A DNA stretch of 64,000 nucleotides, from contig OZ252002.1 in assembly GCA_965247265.1 (NCBI GenBank), forward strand, positions 868,001 to 932,000, read 5' to 3'. The notes beneath the pieces were generated by a model. That model saw nothing but the letters and a program-made list of their open reading frames with translations. It searched no databases and was not told where the DNA came from. Shown here one piece after another: positions 16,251 through 25,419 of the stretch. A program made the translations under genes and the position numbers. Position 1 is the stretch's first letter, and the number at the start of each line of letters is the position of its first letter. This DNA comes from G965247265 sp965247265. Its GTDB lineage: Bacteria; Pseudomonadota; Gammaproteobacteria; UBA4575.

Positions 16251-17671
16251 TGATGACATTTAACCTTGGTCATTTTGCCACACGTAGAATTAAGAATGTG
16301 TATTTTGTTGGTATAGGTGGTTCTGGTATGGGTGGCATTGCTGAAGTCATGGTGAACCTTGGTTACAAAGTATATGGCTCTGATATTCAATGTAATGTAA
16401 TGACGCAGCGATTGGTTGAATTAGGTGCAACAGTATTTAATCAACATGACGCAAAAAATGTGGAGGGTGCGGATGTAGTCGTTATGTCTAGCGCGGTTAA
16501 TGAAGATAACCCCGAGATTATGTCTGCACATGAGAAGCGTATTCCAGTCGTGCAACGTGCTGAGATGTTAGCAGAGTTAATGCGTTTTCGTTATGGTATT
16601 GCAGTTGCGGGTACGCATGGCAAAACAACTACAACTAGCTTAATCGCATCAGTGCTTGCAACGGCTAAGTTAGATCCTACATTTATCGTTGGTGGGCGAG
16701 TAAATAGCTTTGCAAGTCACTCAAAGCTAGGAACAGGGCAATATTTGGTAGCTGAGGCTGATGAAAGTGATGCATCTTTTCTATATTTGCAACCCATTAT
16801 GTCCGTTGTCACGAATATTGACTCAGATCACCTATCTGCTTATGGCGGCGACTTTAATAATCTTCAAGAAGCGTTTTTGCAATTTATACATCATTTACCT
16901 TTTTATGGAATGGCAGTACTTTGCATCGAAGATGATACAGTTAAAAAGCTATTGCCAAGAATTCCGCGTCCATTTATAACGTACGGCTTCTCAAGAGATG
17001 CAGATTACCAAATTACTGATATTACGATTTCGGGAACGCAGACAACGTTCACGCTAAACCAACCAAATGACAAGACGGCAATTAATTTTTCACTGAATCT
17101 TCCTGGAATTCACAATGTGCTTAATGCCGTTGCCGCAGCAATTGTTGCGTTACAGTTAGACGTTAAAGAAGAATTTATTTTGACCGCATTCAAAGAATTT
17201 CAAGGTATTGCTCGTCGATTTCAAACTTACCCAAATATTTGTATTAATAATAAAAATATTCAATTAGTGGATGACTATGGACATCATCCTACTGAAATAT
17301 CTGCCACGATCAGCGCCGCGCGAGAGGCATGGCCTAATAGAAGACTTGTAGTGCTTTTCCAGCCTCATCGATATTCACGGACTCGTGATTTATTTGACGA
17401 TTTTGTGCGTGTTTTAAATGAGGCGGATGCTTTGATGCTTTGTGAAGTGTATGCAGCCAATGAGGACCCTATTGTCGGTGCAGATAGTCCTGCATTAAGT
17501 CGTGCTTTAAGGGCCCGTGGCAAGCTTGATCCTATATTGGTTAAGGATATGTCAGAAATTCAGAAAACACTGGAGCATGTAATTTTGAATGATGATGTTT
17601 TATTAACGCTAGGTGCAGGAAGTATTGGAAGTATTGCGAATAGCTTAAATCAGTCATTTGCGACCCATTAA
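16250..17671 (+). CDS. murC: UDP-N-acetylmuramate--L-alanine ligase
   Basis: This 473-residue Mur ligase has the N-terminal dinucleotide-fold stretch YFVGIGGSGMGGIAEVM, the P-loop VAGTHGKTTTTSLIA near residue 118, YLVAEADESDASFL, and the C-terminal block VDDYGHHPTEISAT. It adds L-alanine to UDP-MurNAc, the first stem-peptide step. There are two adjacent ATG codons; the first overlaps the murG TAA by one base. murB follows after 2 bases. Confidence 0.97.
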   Translation: MMTFNLGHFATRRIKNVYFVGIGGSGMGGIAEVMVNLGYKVYGSDIQCNVMTQRLVELGATVFNQHDAKNVEGADVVVMSSAVNEDNPEIMSAHEKRIPVVQRAEMLAELMRFRYGIAVAGTHGKTTTTSLIASVLATAKLDPTFIVGGRVNSFASHSKLGTGQYLVAEADESDASFLYLQPIMSVVTNIDSDHLSAYGGDFNNLQEAFLQFIHHLPFYGMAVLCIEDDTVKKLLPRIPRPFITYGFSRDADYQITDITISGTQTTFTLNQPNDKTAINFSLNLPGIHNVLNAVAAAIVALQLDVKEEFILTAFKEFQGIARRFQTYPNICINNKNIQLVDDYGHHPTEISATISAAREAWPNRRLVVLFQPHRYSRTRDLFDDFVRVLNEADALMLCEVYAANEDPIVGADSPALSRALRARGKLDPILVKDMSEIQKTLEHVILNDDVLLTLGAGSIGSIANSLNQSFATH

Positions 17672-17673
17672 TC

Positions 17674-18573
17674 ATGAATGCTGTTGATAATATGAATATG
17701 TATCGAGGAATTCTTGAAAAGAATGTTTCATTGGCACGCTATACGAGCTGGAAAGTAGGTGGCCTGGCTGACGTTCTATATCGGCCTGTAAATGTAATTG
17801 ATTTGAGAAATTTTCTTGTTACGTTAGATGAGAATATTCAAATAACCTGGTTAGGCCGTGGCACAAATGTGTTGATTCGTGATGGGGGTATTCGAGGGGT
17901 CGTAATTTTATTGCAATCAGGGATCAATCAAATTGAACTTGTTGAACCTGCTAAAATTCGTGCTGAAGTAGGGGCCTCTTGTGCAAAATTAGCTCGTTTT
18001 AGCACAGATCAAAATTTAAATGGCGCAGAATTTCTAGCTGGGATTCCTGGCACAGTTGGTGGGGCGCTTGCAATGAATTCAGGCGCATATGGTAGTGAAA
18101 CTTGGGATTTTGTAGAGCATGTAGAAACTATTAATCGCTCAGGGCATATTCAAAAGCGCAGCTCTAAAGATTTAAATGTGAGTTATCGTTCAGTAGATGG
18201 TCTAAAAAATGAATGGTTCATTTCGGCAGTATTCACATTCTCTATGGGGGATGGAAATTTTGCGCGAGGCAAGATTCGTGAGTTACTGAGTGAACGTAAT
18301 GCTTCGCAGCCGGTGGGAAATCAAAGTTGTGGTTCAGTATTTAGAAATCCCGAAAATGATTTTGCAGCAAGAATGATCGAAACGTGTCATTTAAAAGGTG
18401 TTGCAGTTGGTGACGCTCAAATATCAACTAAGCACGCGAATTTTATTATCAATGGGGGTAATGCTACTGCACAAGATATTGAAGACCTCATTATTATGGT
18501 TCGTGAAACTGTTAAAAATGAGTGTGGCGTGACACTTGAGCCTGAAGTAAGAATTATAGGAAATGTTGCCTAA
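17674..18573 (+). CDS. murB: UDP-N-acetylenolpyruvoylglucosamine reductase
   Basis: This 299-residue flavoenzyme of the FAD-binding type-4 (VAO) fold shows ARYTSWKVGGLADVLYRP near the N-terminus, WLGRGTNVLIRDGGIRGVV, GIPGTVGGALAMNSGAYG, and GSVFRNPEND with the catalytic serine. A glutamate-containing tail VTLEPEVRIIG completes the active site. It reduces enolpyruvyl-UDP-GlcNAc to UDP-MurNAc using NADPH. The short length and lack of the long C-terminal domain fit a type II MurB. It overlaps the ddl start by one base. Confidence 0.95.
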   Translation: MNAVDNMNMYRGILEKNVSLARYTSWKVGGLADVLYRPVNVIDLRNFLVTLDENIQITWLGRGTNVLIRDGGIRGVVILLQSGINQIELVEPAKIRAEVGASCAKLARFSTDQNLNGAEFLAGIPGTVGGALAMNSGAYGSETWDFVEHVETINRSGHIQKRSSKDLNVSYRSVDGLKNEWFISAVFTFSMGDGNFARGKIRELLSERNASQPVGNQSCGSVFRNPENDFAARMIETCHLKGVAVGDAQISTKHANFIINGGNATAQDIEDLIIMVRETVKNECGVTLEPEVRIIGNVA

Positions 18574-19498
18574 TGAATACGGCGGACTTTGGCAAAGTTG
18601 CTGTGCTAATGGGCGGGCAATCTGCAGAGCGTGAAATTTCTTTAAAAAGTGGTGCGGCAGTTTTGAGTGCGCTAATTGCAAAGAATATTGAGGCGGATGC
18701 TATTGACGTGCACGAGGATATCTTTGAACAATTGCGTTCGGGCAGCTATTCGCGCGCCTTTATAGCTATGCATGGCCCACTCGGTGAGGACGGGAGCATT
18801 CAAGGTGGCTTGGATGTTATTGGGTTGCCGTACAGCGGCAGCGGCGTGATGGCATCGAGTATTTGTATGAATAAGTTAATGACCAAACAAATTTGGAGTG
18901 GATTTCAGATTCCTAGCCCGCGTTATAAAGTTCTTACCGAATCATTTGATGCAGATGAATTAGAAAAAGAGCTTGGTTTACCGATGATATTTAAACCTGT
19001 TTCTCAAGGTTCGAGTATTGGAATGGCAAAAGTTAATAGCAAAGATGAAATTTCGTTTGCATGGGCAAATGCGCGTGAATTTGAAGATACTGTAGTTGCA
19101 GAACAATGGGTTGACGGCGAGGAGTACACCGTTACTATTCTGCAGGAGCGCGCATTACCTATTATTCGATTAGAAACTCCAAGAACATTTTATGATTTCG
19201 ATGCAAAGTATGAGTCAGATGAGACGAAATATCATTGTCCATGTGGCCTACCAGATTCACTCGAAACAAAATTCAGGATTTAGCGTTGCAAGCATTTAAA
19301 ACAACTGAAGCCAGCGGGTGGGGTCGCGTGGATGTAATGCTTGATAAAAACCAGCAGCCGTGGTTTTTGGAGGTAAATACTGTCCCAGGTATGACAGACC
19401 ATAGCTTAGTTCCGATGGCGGCAAAAGTTGACAATATTAGCTTTGAAGAATTGGTCATGAGAGTTTTAGAAACATCATTACCTCAAGCTAAAGGTTGA
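18573..19498 (+). pseudogene. ddl: D-alanine--D-alanine ligase, interrupted by a one-base deletion
   Basis: Two overlapping frames together encode a complete Ddl: residues up to ETK in the first frame (18573 to about 19271) and IQDLALQAF onward in the next frame to 19498. The N-terminal part has VAVLMGGQSAEREISLKSG and the ATP-grasp region FKPVSQGSSIGMAKV. The C-terminal part has GWGRVDVMLDKN, FLEVNTVPGMTDHSLVPMAA and a normal end. Inserting one A into the A4 run at 19268-19271 restores a 308-residue protein, typical for DdlB. The enzyme makes the D-Ala-D-Ala used by MurF and is normally essential, so I suspect a sequencing error or a very recent mutation more than true loss. Confidence 0.9.
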
Positions 19499-19502
19499 TG
19501 AT

Positions 19503-20300
19503 ATGAAACGCAAAAGACAACATAAAAGAGTTAAAAACAAAGCAATTTCAGCACAATTCTCAATGCGAGATGCATGGGATGTGTTGGTTATTGTAATTCT
19601 GCTAAGCGTTATTGTTTATTTTGCTAACTATGCACGTAATAATAATTCTAATTTACTAATTTGGCCGCAAATTGATCAAGTAGAAGTTAATGGATCATTA
19701 AAGCATATCAATTACGAGAAGCTAAAAAGTATTATTCGAACGCATATAAGAGGTGGTTTTTTCCGTGTTCCCATGAGCAAGCTTGAGCAAGAGATTGTGC
19801 ATTTGCCTTGGGTGTATCATGCGACTGCTCAAAGAATTTGGCCTAACACTATTTCAATTAAAATTTACGAACAGAATCCAATTGCAAGATGGGGCGATAC
19901 GGGATTAATGAATGCATATGGAGATTTGTTTTTTCCTGAATCTATAGGATCAAACTCTTTATTGCCTATGCTTTTTGGTGAAGAGTTACGAGCAAAAGAG
20001 TTAGCTAGCATATTTGAAAGTAGTTTAATTAAACTAAAGCAAATTGGATTGCAGCTGCACGGCTTATTTGAAGATGAACGTCAGTCCAAGCATTTGGTGC
20101 TGTCTAATGGCATGGTGGTGGCAATTGGAGACGGTGATGCAAATGAAAAAATTACACGTCTAACTGCTGCTTATGAACAATATTTATCGCCACACATTTC
20201 AGAAGTAAAGAAAATCGACTTGCGCTATACAAATGGTTTGGCAGTTGAATGGAAAAACCCCCAATTAGCAAACAATATTAAATTGGATCGTAATTTATGA
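19503..20300 (+). CDS. ftsQ: Cell division protein FtsQ
   Basis: This 265-residue bitopic inner-membrane protein has a short basic cytoplasmic tail, a membrane segment at residues ~23-46 (DVLVIVILLSVIVYFANYA), a POTRA domain starting IDQVEVNGSLKHINYEKL, then the FtsQ beta domain with LPWVYHATAQRIWPNTISIKIYEQNPIARWG. It bridges FtsB/FtsL to the divisome. It lies between ddl and ftsA, and its stop overlaps the ftsA start by 4 bases (ATGA). Confidence 0.95.
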   Translation: MKRKRQHKRVKNKAISAQFSMRDAWDVLVIVILLSVIVYFANYARNNNSNLLIWPQIDQVEVNGSLKHINYEKLKSIIRTHIRGGFFRVPMSKLEQEIVHLPWVYHATAQRIWPNTISIKIYEQNPIARWGDTGLMNAYGDLFFPESIGSNSLLPMLFGEELRAKELASIFESSLIKLKQIGLQLHGLFEDERQSKHLVLSNGMVVAIGDGDANEKITRLTAAYEQYLSPHISEVKKIDLRYTNGLAVEWKNPQLANNIKLDRNL

Positions 20301-21532
20301 GTCGTAAAATGGATAAAGGTATGATCGTTGGATTAGATGTTGGCACCTCTAAAGTGATGGCCATTGTTGGTGAAGTAAATGAAGACAATCAGCTGGAAAT
20401 TATAGGCATTGGGTCTCATCCTTCTCGCGGTTTAAAAAAAGGGGTAGTTGTAAATATTGAATCGACGGTACAGTCAATACAGCGCTCCATTGAAGAAGCG
20501 GAATTAATGGCAGGTTGTCAAATTCATTCTGTATACGCTGGGATTGCTGGCAGCCATATTCGCAGTATGAATTCACATGGCATTGTTGCCATCAAAGATC
20601 GAGAGGTATCAAGTAGCGATGTAGAGCGAGTGATTGATGCGGCAAGAGCTGTGGCAATTCCTGCGGATCAAAGAGTGTTGCATGTTATGCCTCAAGAGTT
20701 TGTGATCGATCAACAAGAAGGAATTCGAGAGCCTGTCGGGATGTCCGGGGTGCGGCTAGAGGCCAAAGTGCATTTAGTAACGGGGGCTGTCAGTGCCGCA
20801 CAAAATATTATTAAATGTGTACGCCGATGTGGCTTAGAGGTTGACGATATTATTTTAGAACAACTTGCATCAAGTCATGCAGTGCTTACAGAGGATGAAA
20901 AAGAGTTAGGAATTTGTTTAGTCGATATCGGTGGTGGTACTACCGATGTCGCAGTATTTACCGATGGCGCAATTAAACATTCTGCTGTCATTCCCATTGC
21001 CGGCGATCAAGTTACCAATGACATTGCTGTAGCTATGCGTACACCAACACAGTATGCAGAAGAGATTAAAATTAAATACGCGTGCGCCTTACGACAACTA
21101 GCAAATCCTGATGACTCGATTGAAGTTCCAAGTGTGGGTGGTCGAGAGCCTCGAAGATTGTCTCGTCAAACTTTAGCAGAAGTCGTTGAACCTCGATACG
21201 AAGAGCTGCTCTCGCTGGTACATGCCGAATTGCGACGTAGTGGGTTTGAAGATTTAGTTGCTGCTGGCGTGGTGCTTACGGGAGGGAGTTCAAAAATGGA
21301 GGGTGTCGTGGATTTAGCAGAGGAAGTATTTCATATGCCAGTTCGAATGGGATTACCACAATTCGTATCGGGGTTAGTCGATGTGGTACGTAACCCAATC
21401 CATGCAACGGGTGTTGGATTGCTTTTGTTTGGCCATCATAACCAGCAATTGAATAATAAATCAATATTTAATGAGACAAGTATGGGGGGCATTTTTCACA
21501 GAATGAAACATTGGTTTCAGGGGAGTTTTTGA
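20297..21532 (+). CDS. ftsA: Cell division protein FtsA
   Basis: This 411-residue actin-like ATPase anchors FtsZ filaments to the membrane. It has phosphate-1 motif IVGLDVGTSKVMAIVGEV (residues 10-27), phosphate-2 region CLVDIGGGTTDVAVF, adenosine motif VVLTGGSSKMEGVVDLA, the 1C-domain block GIAGSHIRSMNSHGIV, and a C-terminal amphipathic helix ending MKHWFQGSF that serves as the membrane tether. It is full length and in the conserved ftsQ-ftsA-ftsZ order. Confidence 0.97.
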   Translation: MSRKMDKGMIVGLDVGTSKVMAIVGEVNEDNQLEIIGIGSHPSRGLKKGVVVNIESTVQSIQRSIEEAELMAGCQIHSVYAGIAGSHIRSMNSHGIVAIKDREVSSSDVERVIDAARAVAIPADQRVLHVMPQEFVIDQQEGIREPVGMSGVRLEAKVHLVTGAVSAAQNIIKCVRRCGLEVDDIILEQLASSHAVLTEDEKELGICLVDIGGGTTDVAVFTDGAIKHSAVIPIAGDQVTNDIAVAMRTPTQYAEEIKIKYACALRQLANPDDSIEVPSVGGREPRRLSRQTLAEVVEPRYEELLSLVHAELRRSGFEDLVAAGVVLTGGSSKMEGVVDLAEEVFHMPVRMGLPQFVSGLVDVVRNPIHATGVGLLLFGHHNQQLNNKSIFNETSMGGIFHRMKHWFQGSF

Positions 21533-21577
21533 AAGCTCGTATTATTTTTGCAACATGTAAACTAGAGGAGAAAGGTC

Positions 21578-22729
21578 ATGTTTGAATTAATGGATGCATA
21601 TAGCCAAAGTGCTGTAATAAAAGTTATCGGTGTCGGCGGCGGCGGCGGCAATGCAGTACAACATATGGTTAATTCCGCAATTGAAGGTGTTGATTTCGTA
21701 TGTGCGAATACTGATTCGCAAGCGCTCAAAAATACCAATGCTAAAACAGTTCTGCAGCTTGGTAGCGAAATTACCAAGGGCTTAGGTGCTGGTTCTAATC
21801 CTGTGGTAGGTCGTGAAGCGGCAATTGAAGATCGAGATCGTATTCATGACGTCATTGTTGGTGCAGATATGCTTTTTATTACCGCGGGTATGGGCGGTGG
21901 TACAGGTACAGGTGCTGCGCCGATAGTTGCGGAAGTAGCAAAAGAATTAGGCATTTTAACTGTTGCTGTAGTCACTAAACCTTTTCCTTTTGAAGGCACT
22001 AAACGTATGCAAATTGCAATATCAGGTATTGAGGAGCTTTCAAAACATGTGGATTCTTTAATTACGATACCTAATGAAAAGTTATTAACAGTCTTGGGTA
22101 AAGAAACGAACTTATTAGATGCATTTAAATCGGCAAATGATGTACTTAATGGCGCAGTCCAAGGCATCGCTGAGTTGATCACTTGTCCAGGTTTGATAAA
22201 TGTAGACTTTGCAGATGTCAGAACAGTGATGTCAGAAATGGGTATGGCAATGATGGGTTCTGGTGTATCTGTAGGTACTGAACGTGCGCGCGAAGCAGCG
22301 GAGTCTGCAATTTCTAGTCCGTTACTTGAAGACGTAAACATTGCAGGCGCTAAAGGCATTCTTGTAAATGTGACAGCTAATACAACCCTGTCCATTGGTG
22401 AGTTCGAAGAAGTTGGAAACATTATTAAGGGACTAGCTTCGGATGATGCGACAGTTGTGGTGGGAACAGTGATAGATGAATCCATGGCAGATAATATGCG
22501 AGTCACACTGGTTGCTACAGGAATTGGCTCTCATGCAATGTCGGTACCTGCTGCTCCAAAGGTGAAGTTAGTTGAGACACCTAAAGTAGAGGCTGAACAT
22601 GTAAGCGAAGAATTGGAGAAACCGGTGGCGATTCGTTCAGAAAATAGAGCTAAAGTCGTAGAAAAAGAAGATGACTACGATCTAGATTATTTGGATATAC
22701 CTGCATTCTTGCGTAGACAAGCTGATTAA
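21578..22729 (+). CDS. ftsZ: Cell division protein FtsZ
   Basis: This 383-residue tubulin-like GTPase polymerises into the Z ring. It has the GTP-binding signature GGGTGTGAAPIVAEVA near residues 105-120, an N-terminal IKVIGVGGGGGNAVQHMV, and PNEKLL and NVDFADVRTVM blocks. The variable linker (~residues 318-365) ends in the conserved C-terminal peptide LDIPAFLRRQAD that binds FtsA, ZipA and ZapD (zapD is at 30393). A strong ribosome-binding site (AGAGGAGAAAGG) precedes the ATG, in keeping with high expression. Confidence 0.98.
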   Translation: MFELMDAYSQSAVIKVIGVGGGGGNAVQHMVNSAIEGVDFVCANTDSQALKNTNAKTVLQLGSEITKGLGAGSNPVVGREAAIEDRDRIHDVIVGADMLFITAGMGGGTGTGAAPIVAEVAKELGILTVAVVTKPFPFEGTKRMQIAISGIEELSKHVDSLITIPNEKLLTVLGKETNLLDAFKSANDVLNGAVQGIAELITCPGLINVDFADVRTVMSEMGMAMMGSGVSVGTERAREAAESAISSPLLEDVNIAGAKGILVNVTANTTLSIGEFEEVGNIIKGLASDDATVVVGTVIDESMADNMRVTLVATGIGSHAMSVPAAPKVKLVETPKVEAEHVSEELEKPVAIRSENRAKVVEKEDDYDLDYLDIPAFLRRQAD

Positions 22730-22890
22730 ACAGAGCTATATCCTTTGGGAGGGTTCAAGGGCACATATGGCGGCGTCTGTGTAAATTTTATGTAATAATG
22801 TCGCGGGTTTAAGTCATGGTGTCAGCTTTTTTAGTTATGCTGGCGCTGGAGCAGGATAATCAGATGAGTGATCGATAGGATTTACGGTCC

Positions 22891-23808
22891 GTGATAAAGC
22901 AAAGAACATTAAAAAACGTCATCCGTGCCACAGGTGTGGGTCTACATACAGGGAAAAAGGTATATTTGACCTTGCGTCCAGCGCCCATTGATACGGGCGT
23001 AATATTCCGACGTGTCGACTTGGAGCCTCCGATAGAGATTAAGGCTAGCCCTGATAATGTGGGAGATACTTGCTTATCTACAACGCTGGAATCAAAAGGT
23101 GTGCGAATTTCAACAGTTGAACATTTGCTGTCAGCTATTGCAGGCTTAGGCATTGATAACACGTATGTGGATGTTAGTGCACCGGAAGTGCCTATTATGG
23201 ATGGCAGTGCTGGACCATTTGTATTTTTAGTGCAGTCAGCAGGTATTGCCGAACAAAATGCACCGAAAAAATTTATACGTATTAAGCGACATGTTGAAAT
23301 TAGAGAAGATGATAAATGGGCAAAGTTTGACCCATTTGATGGATTCAAAGTTGGTTTTACTATTGATTTTGACCATCCAGTATTCAAAGCAGGACCGCAA
23401 GTTGCCGAGGTTGATTTTTCAACCACCTCATTTGTAAAAGAGGTGTCGCGTTCGCGCACGTTTGGCTTTATGCGAGATTATGAAACGTTACGATCAAAAA
23501 ATCTTGCATTAGGCGGGAGCCTCGATAATTCAATTGCCGTAGATGAACACCGCATACTCAATGAAGATGGTTTGCGTTATGAAGATGAATTTGTAAAGCA
23601 TAAAATTTTAGATGCAATAGGCGATCTGTACTTACTTGGACATAGCTTAATTGGAGCATTTAGCGGGTATAAATCCGGACATGCCCTAAATAATAAATTG
23701 CTACGTAAATTAGTTGCCGAGACTGAGGCTTGGGAAGAGGTAACCTTTGAAGATAACGAAGATGCGGTACCAATATTTTATAGCCGACCGGTAAGCGCTG
23801 GGGCATAA
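22891..23808 (+). CDS. lpxC: UDP-3-O-acyl-N-acetylglucosamine deacetylase
   Basis: This 305-residue zinc enzyme catalyses the committed step of lipid A synthesis. The N-terminus MIKQRTLKNVIRATGVGLHTG is the family standard and requires the GTG start at 22891. Zinc ligands appear in STVEHLLSAIAG (His near residue 78) and in DLYLLGHSLIGAFSGYKSGHA (HxxxxxxxxxxxH region), with MDGSAGPF in between. The 161-base gap after ftsZ contains no gene and may hold its own promoter. The presence of lpxC shows the cell makes LPS. Confidence 0.97.
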   Translation: MIKQRTLKNVIRATGVGLHTGKKVYLTLRPAPIDTGVIFRRVDLEPPIEIKASPDNVGDTCLSTTLESKGVRISTVEHLLSAIAGLGIDNTYVDVSAPEVPIMDGSAGPFVFLVQSAGIAEQNAPKKFIRIKRHVEIREDDKWAKFDPFDGFKVGFTIDFDHPVFKAGPQVAEVDFSTTSFVKEVSRSRTFGFMRDYETLRSKNLALGGSLDNSIAVDEHRILNEDGLRYEDEFVKHKILDAIGDLYLLGHSLIGAFSGYKSGHALNNKLLRKLVAETEAWEEVTFEDNEDAVPIFYSRPVSAGA

Positions 23809-23836
23809 TCAGCCCACCTACAAATAATTGATATCT

Positions 23837-24268
23837 TCAGCTATTTGAGCATCTTTTAGCTAGTTGATTTAGAGCATTTTTTAGTTCTAAGTCCTTGATA
23901 TTTCGGGAGCATTCACTTATACGCTTAGCGCTATTTCGGGATAATCTATGGGCCTTGGTCGGAGTTTCGGTGCCGCTGAATACGTTACCAATTTTAATCT
24001 TTATTCGTTTCAGGTATTCATTTACAGTAGGGTTCAGTTCGTGATTCAGCAGTTTAAGGATTTCTCGTTGTTGAAACCGAAACTGGCTTGCGCGGCAAGG
24101 ATCATTTGTAATGATCGTTAGGGTACGATCATCGATACTTGCTACCCAACAATGGTGAGCCAGTTCGGCAGGTAACTGCATCCTGATACTCAAAGTGAGT
24201 CTGTGCAGAAGTTTTGCTTTTTTCTGCAGGTCTGACTCGATGTAAGAAGATAATTTTTGCATCAACAT
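23837..24268 (-). CDS. dciA: DciA-like DUF721 protein (replicative helicase operator)
   Basis: This 143-residue protein has an N-terminal KH-like DUF721 domain (core LPAELAHHCWVASIDDRTLTI and SQFRFQQREILKLL) and a basic, disordered-looking C-terminal tail. DciA loads or recruits the DnaB helicase in bacteria lacking DnaC. Its placement between lpxC and an M23 peptidase/secA, in opposite orientation, is the arrangement seen in many gammaproteobacteria. It ends 29 bases from lpxC (convergent) and is divergent from the peptidase gene with 62 bases between starts. Confidence 0.8.
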   Translation of the reverse strand: MLMQKLSSYIESDLQKKAKLLHRLTLSIRMQLPAELAHHCWVASIDDRTLTIITNDPCRASQFRFQQREILKLLNHELNPTVNEYLKRIKIKIGNVFSGTETPTKAHRLSRNSAKRISECSRNIKDLELKNALNQLAKRCSNS

Positions 24269-24330
24269 CTGAAATGGAGTTCAAAAATGAATACGAACAC
24301 ATTAAATGATAAGTATAACGTACAAACGAA

Positions 24331-25238
24331 ATGAACATTATAATTTTCCCCCGTCCGCGCACGCGTTTCATATATATTAACTATTTACATGGTTGGAACA
24401 AATTTGGCGCATTTCTTGGGTTAATTACATTGACCGCTATTCTTCTCACTGGTGGATATCTTCTTGGTGTTTCATTTGGTCATGAAGCGATTGTGAGTGA
24501 GTGGAAGGCAGATATTGTGGAGCAAAAAGAACGGCTAAATATTGCAAAACAAGAAAGTCGAACGCATATTGATGCACTAACAACAAAGGTTGGATTGTTA
24601 CAAGCTCATGTTAATCGTATAGACGCTTTAGGAAATATGTTGGTTAACATGGCAAATTTAGATACTGAGGAATTCAGCTTTGATTCCACCCCAGGTTTAG
24701 GGGGCCACATCAGTCTCTTGACCCAGGTGCGCAAGTGGATATGGAGATTGATGCTGTTTTAGCAAGATTTAATCTTGAATTAGATGGGCGTGAGCATCAG
24801 TTACAAGTACTTAATGATTTGTTAATTGATAAGAAACTAGAACAAGAAACCTATCCTCAGGGTCGACCGGTGATACATGGATGGATTTCATCGTATTTTG
24901 GGAAACGTCGAAGCCCCTTCTCAGGAAAATCTGAAATGCATCGAGGTGTAGATTTTGCAGGAAAGACAGGTAGTGATGTTGTTGCCGTAGCGGGAGGAAT
25001 TGTTTCACAAGCGTCAAAAAATGGCGGTTACGGATATATGGTAGAAATTGATCATGGTAATGATTATGTTACTCGCTATGGTCATAATAAGATGCTCTTA
25101 GTGCAAGCTGGAGAGGCTATAAAACGTGGCCAAGTAATCGCTAAGTTAGGCAGTACAGGCCGTTCGACTGGGCCGCATGTTCACTTTGAAGTTATAAAAG
25201 ACGGCGCTCGAATAGATCCGATGAAGTTTGTTCAATAG
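24331..25238 (+). pseudogene. M23 family murein endopeptidase, interrupted by a one-base deletion
   Basis: One gene is split across two frames. The first part (24331 to about 24705) encodes an N-terminal membrane segment (residues ~27-48, FGAFLGLITLTAILLTGGYLLG) and a coiled coil. The second part continues from VDMEIDAVLARFNLEL to 25238 with a LytM/M23 domain: MHRGVDFAG and TGPHVHFEV carry the zinc-ligand histidines and aspartate. Adding one C (or G) at the GGGGGCC run 24700-24706 joins DSTPGLGG to PHQSLDPGAQVDMEI and gives 302 residues, the usual size for the M23 protein upstream of secA. The deletion type matches that in ddl. Confidence 0.88.
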
Positions 25239-25419
25239 CTTCATTGCAGACCCACATAATTCCAGTTAGGCTTCATTTCCGAAAGCTATTTAGTAATAGG
25301 CTAATTTTAGTTGGGTGAACTATTATTTAGTATCTATTGGGTAAATTTTCCAAATCAATATTTTGCAATTAGAAGGGATATAGCAATGTATCCATAATTT
25401 TAGGGACTTTTATATCTGT

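Noticed and set aside
19260..19275. Programmed -1 ribosomal frameshift in ddl
   Set aside because: The site lacks a proper X XXY YYZ heptamer allowing both tRNAs to re-pair, no stimulatory hairpin is evident, and the same kind of single-base loss occurs in unrelated genes, so a deletion or read error is simpler.
21844..22506. 220-codon open frame antisense to ftsZ
   Set aside because: It is the complement of a strongly conserved gene, has no ribosome-binding site or domain, and arises from the codon bias of ftsZ.
22860..23459. 199-codon open frame antisense to lpxC
   Set aside because: It mirrors lpxC and has no family features; treated as a shadow.
25239..25419. A secM-type regulator upstream of secA
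   Set aside because: The 181-base gap has no reading frame with an arrest-like motif; the gene upstream is an M23 peptidase.
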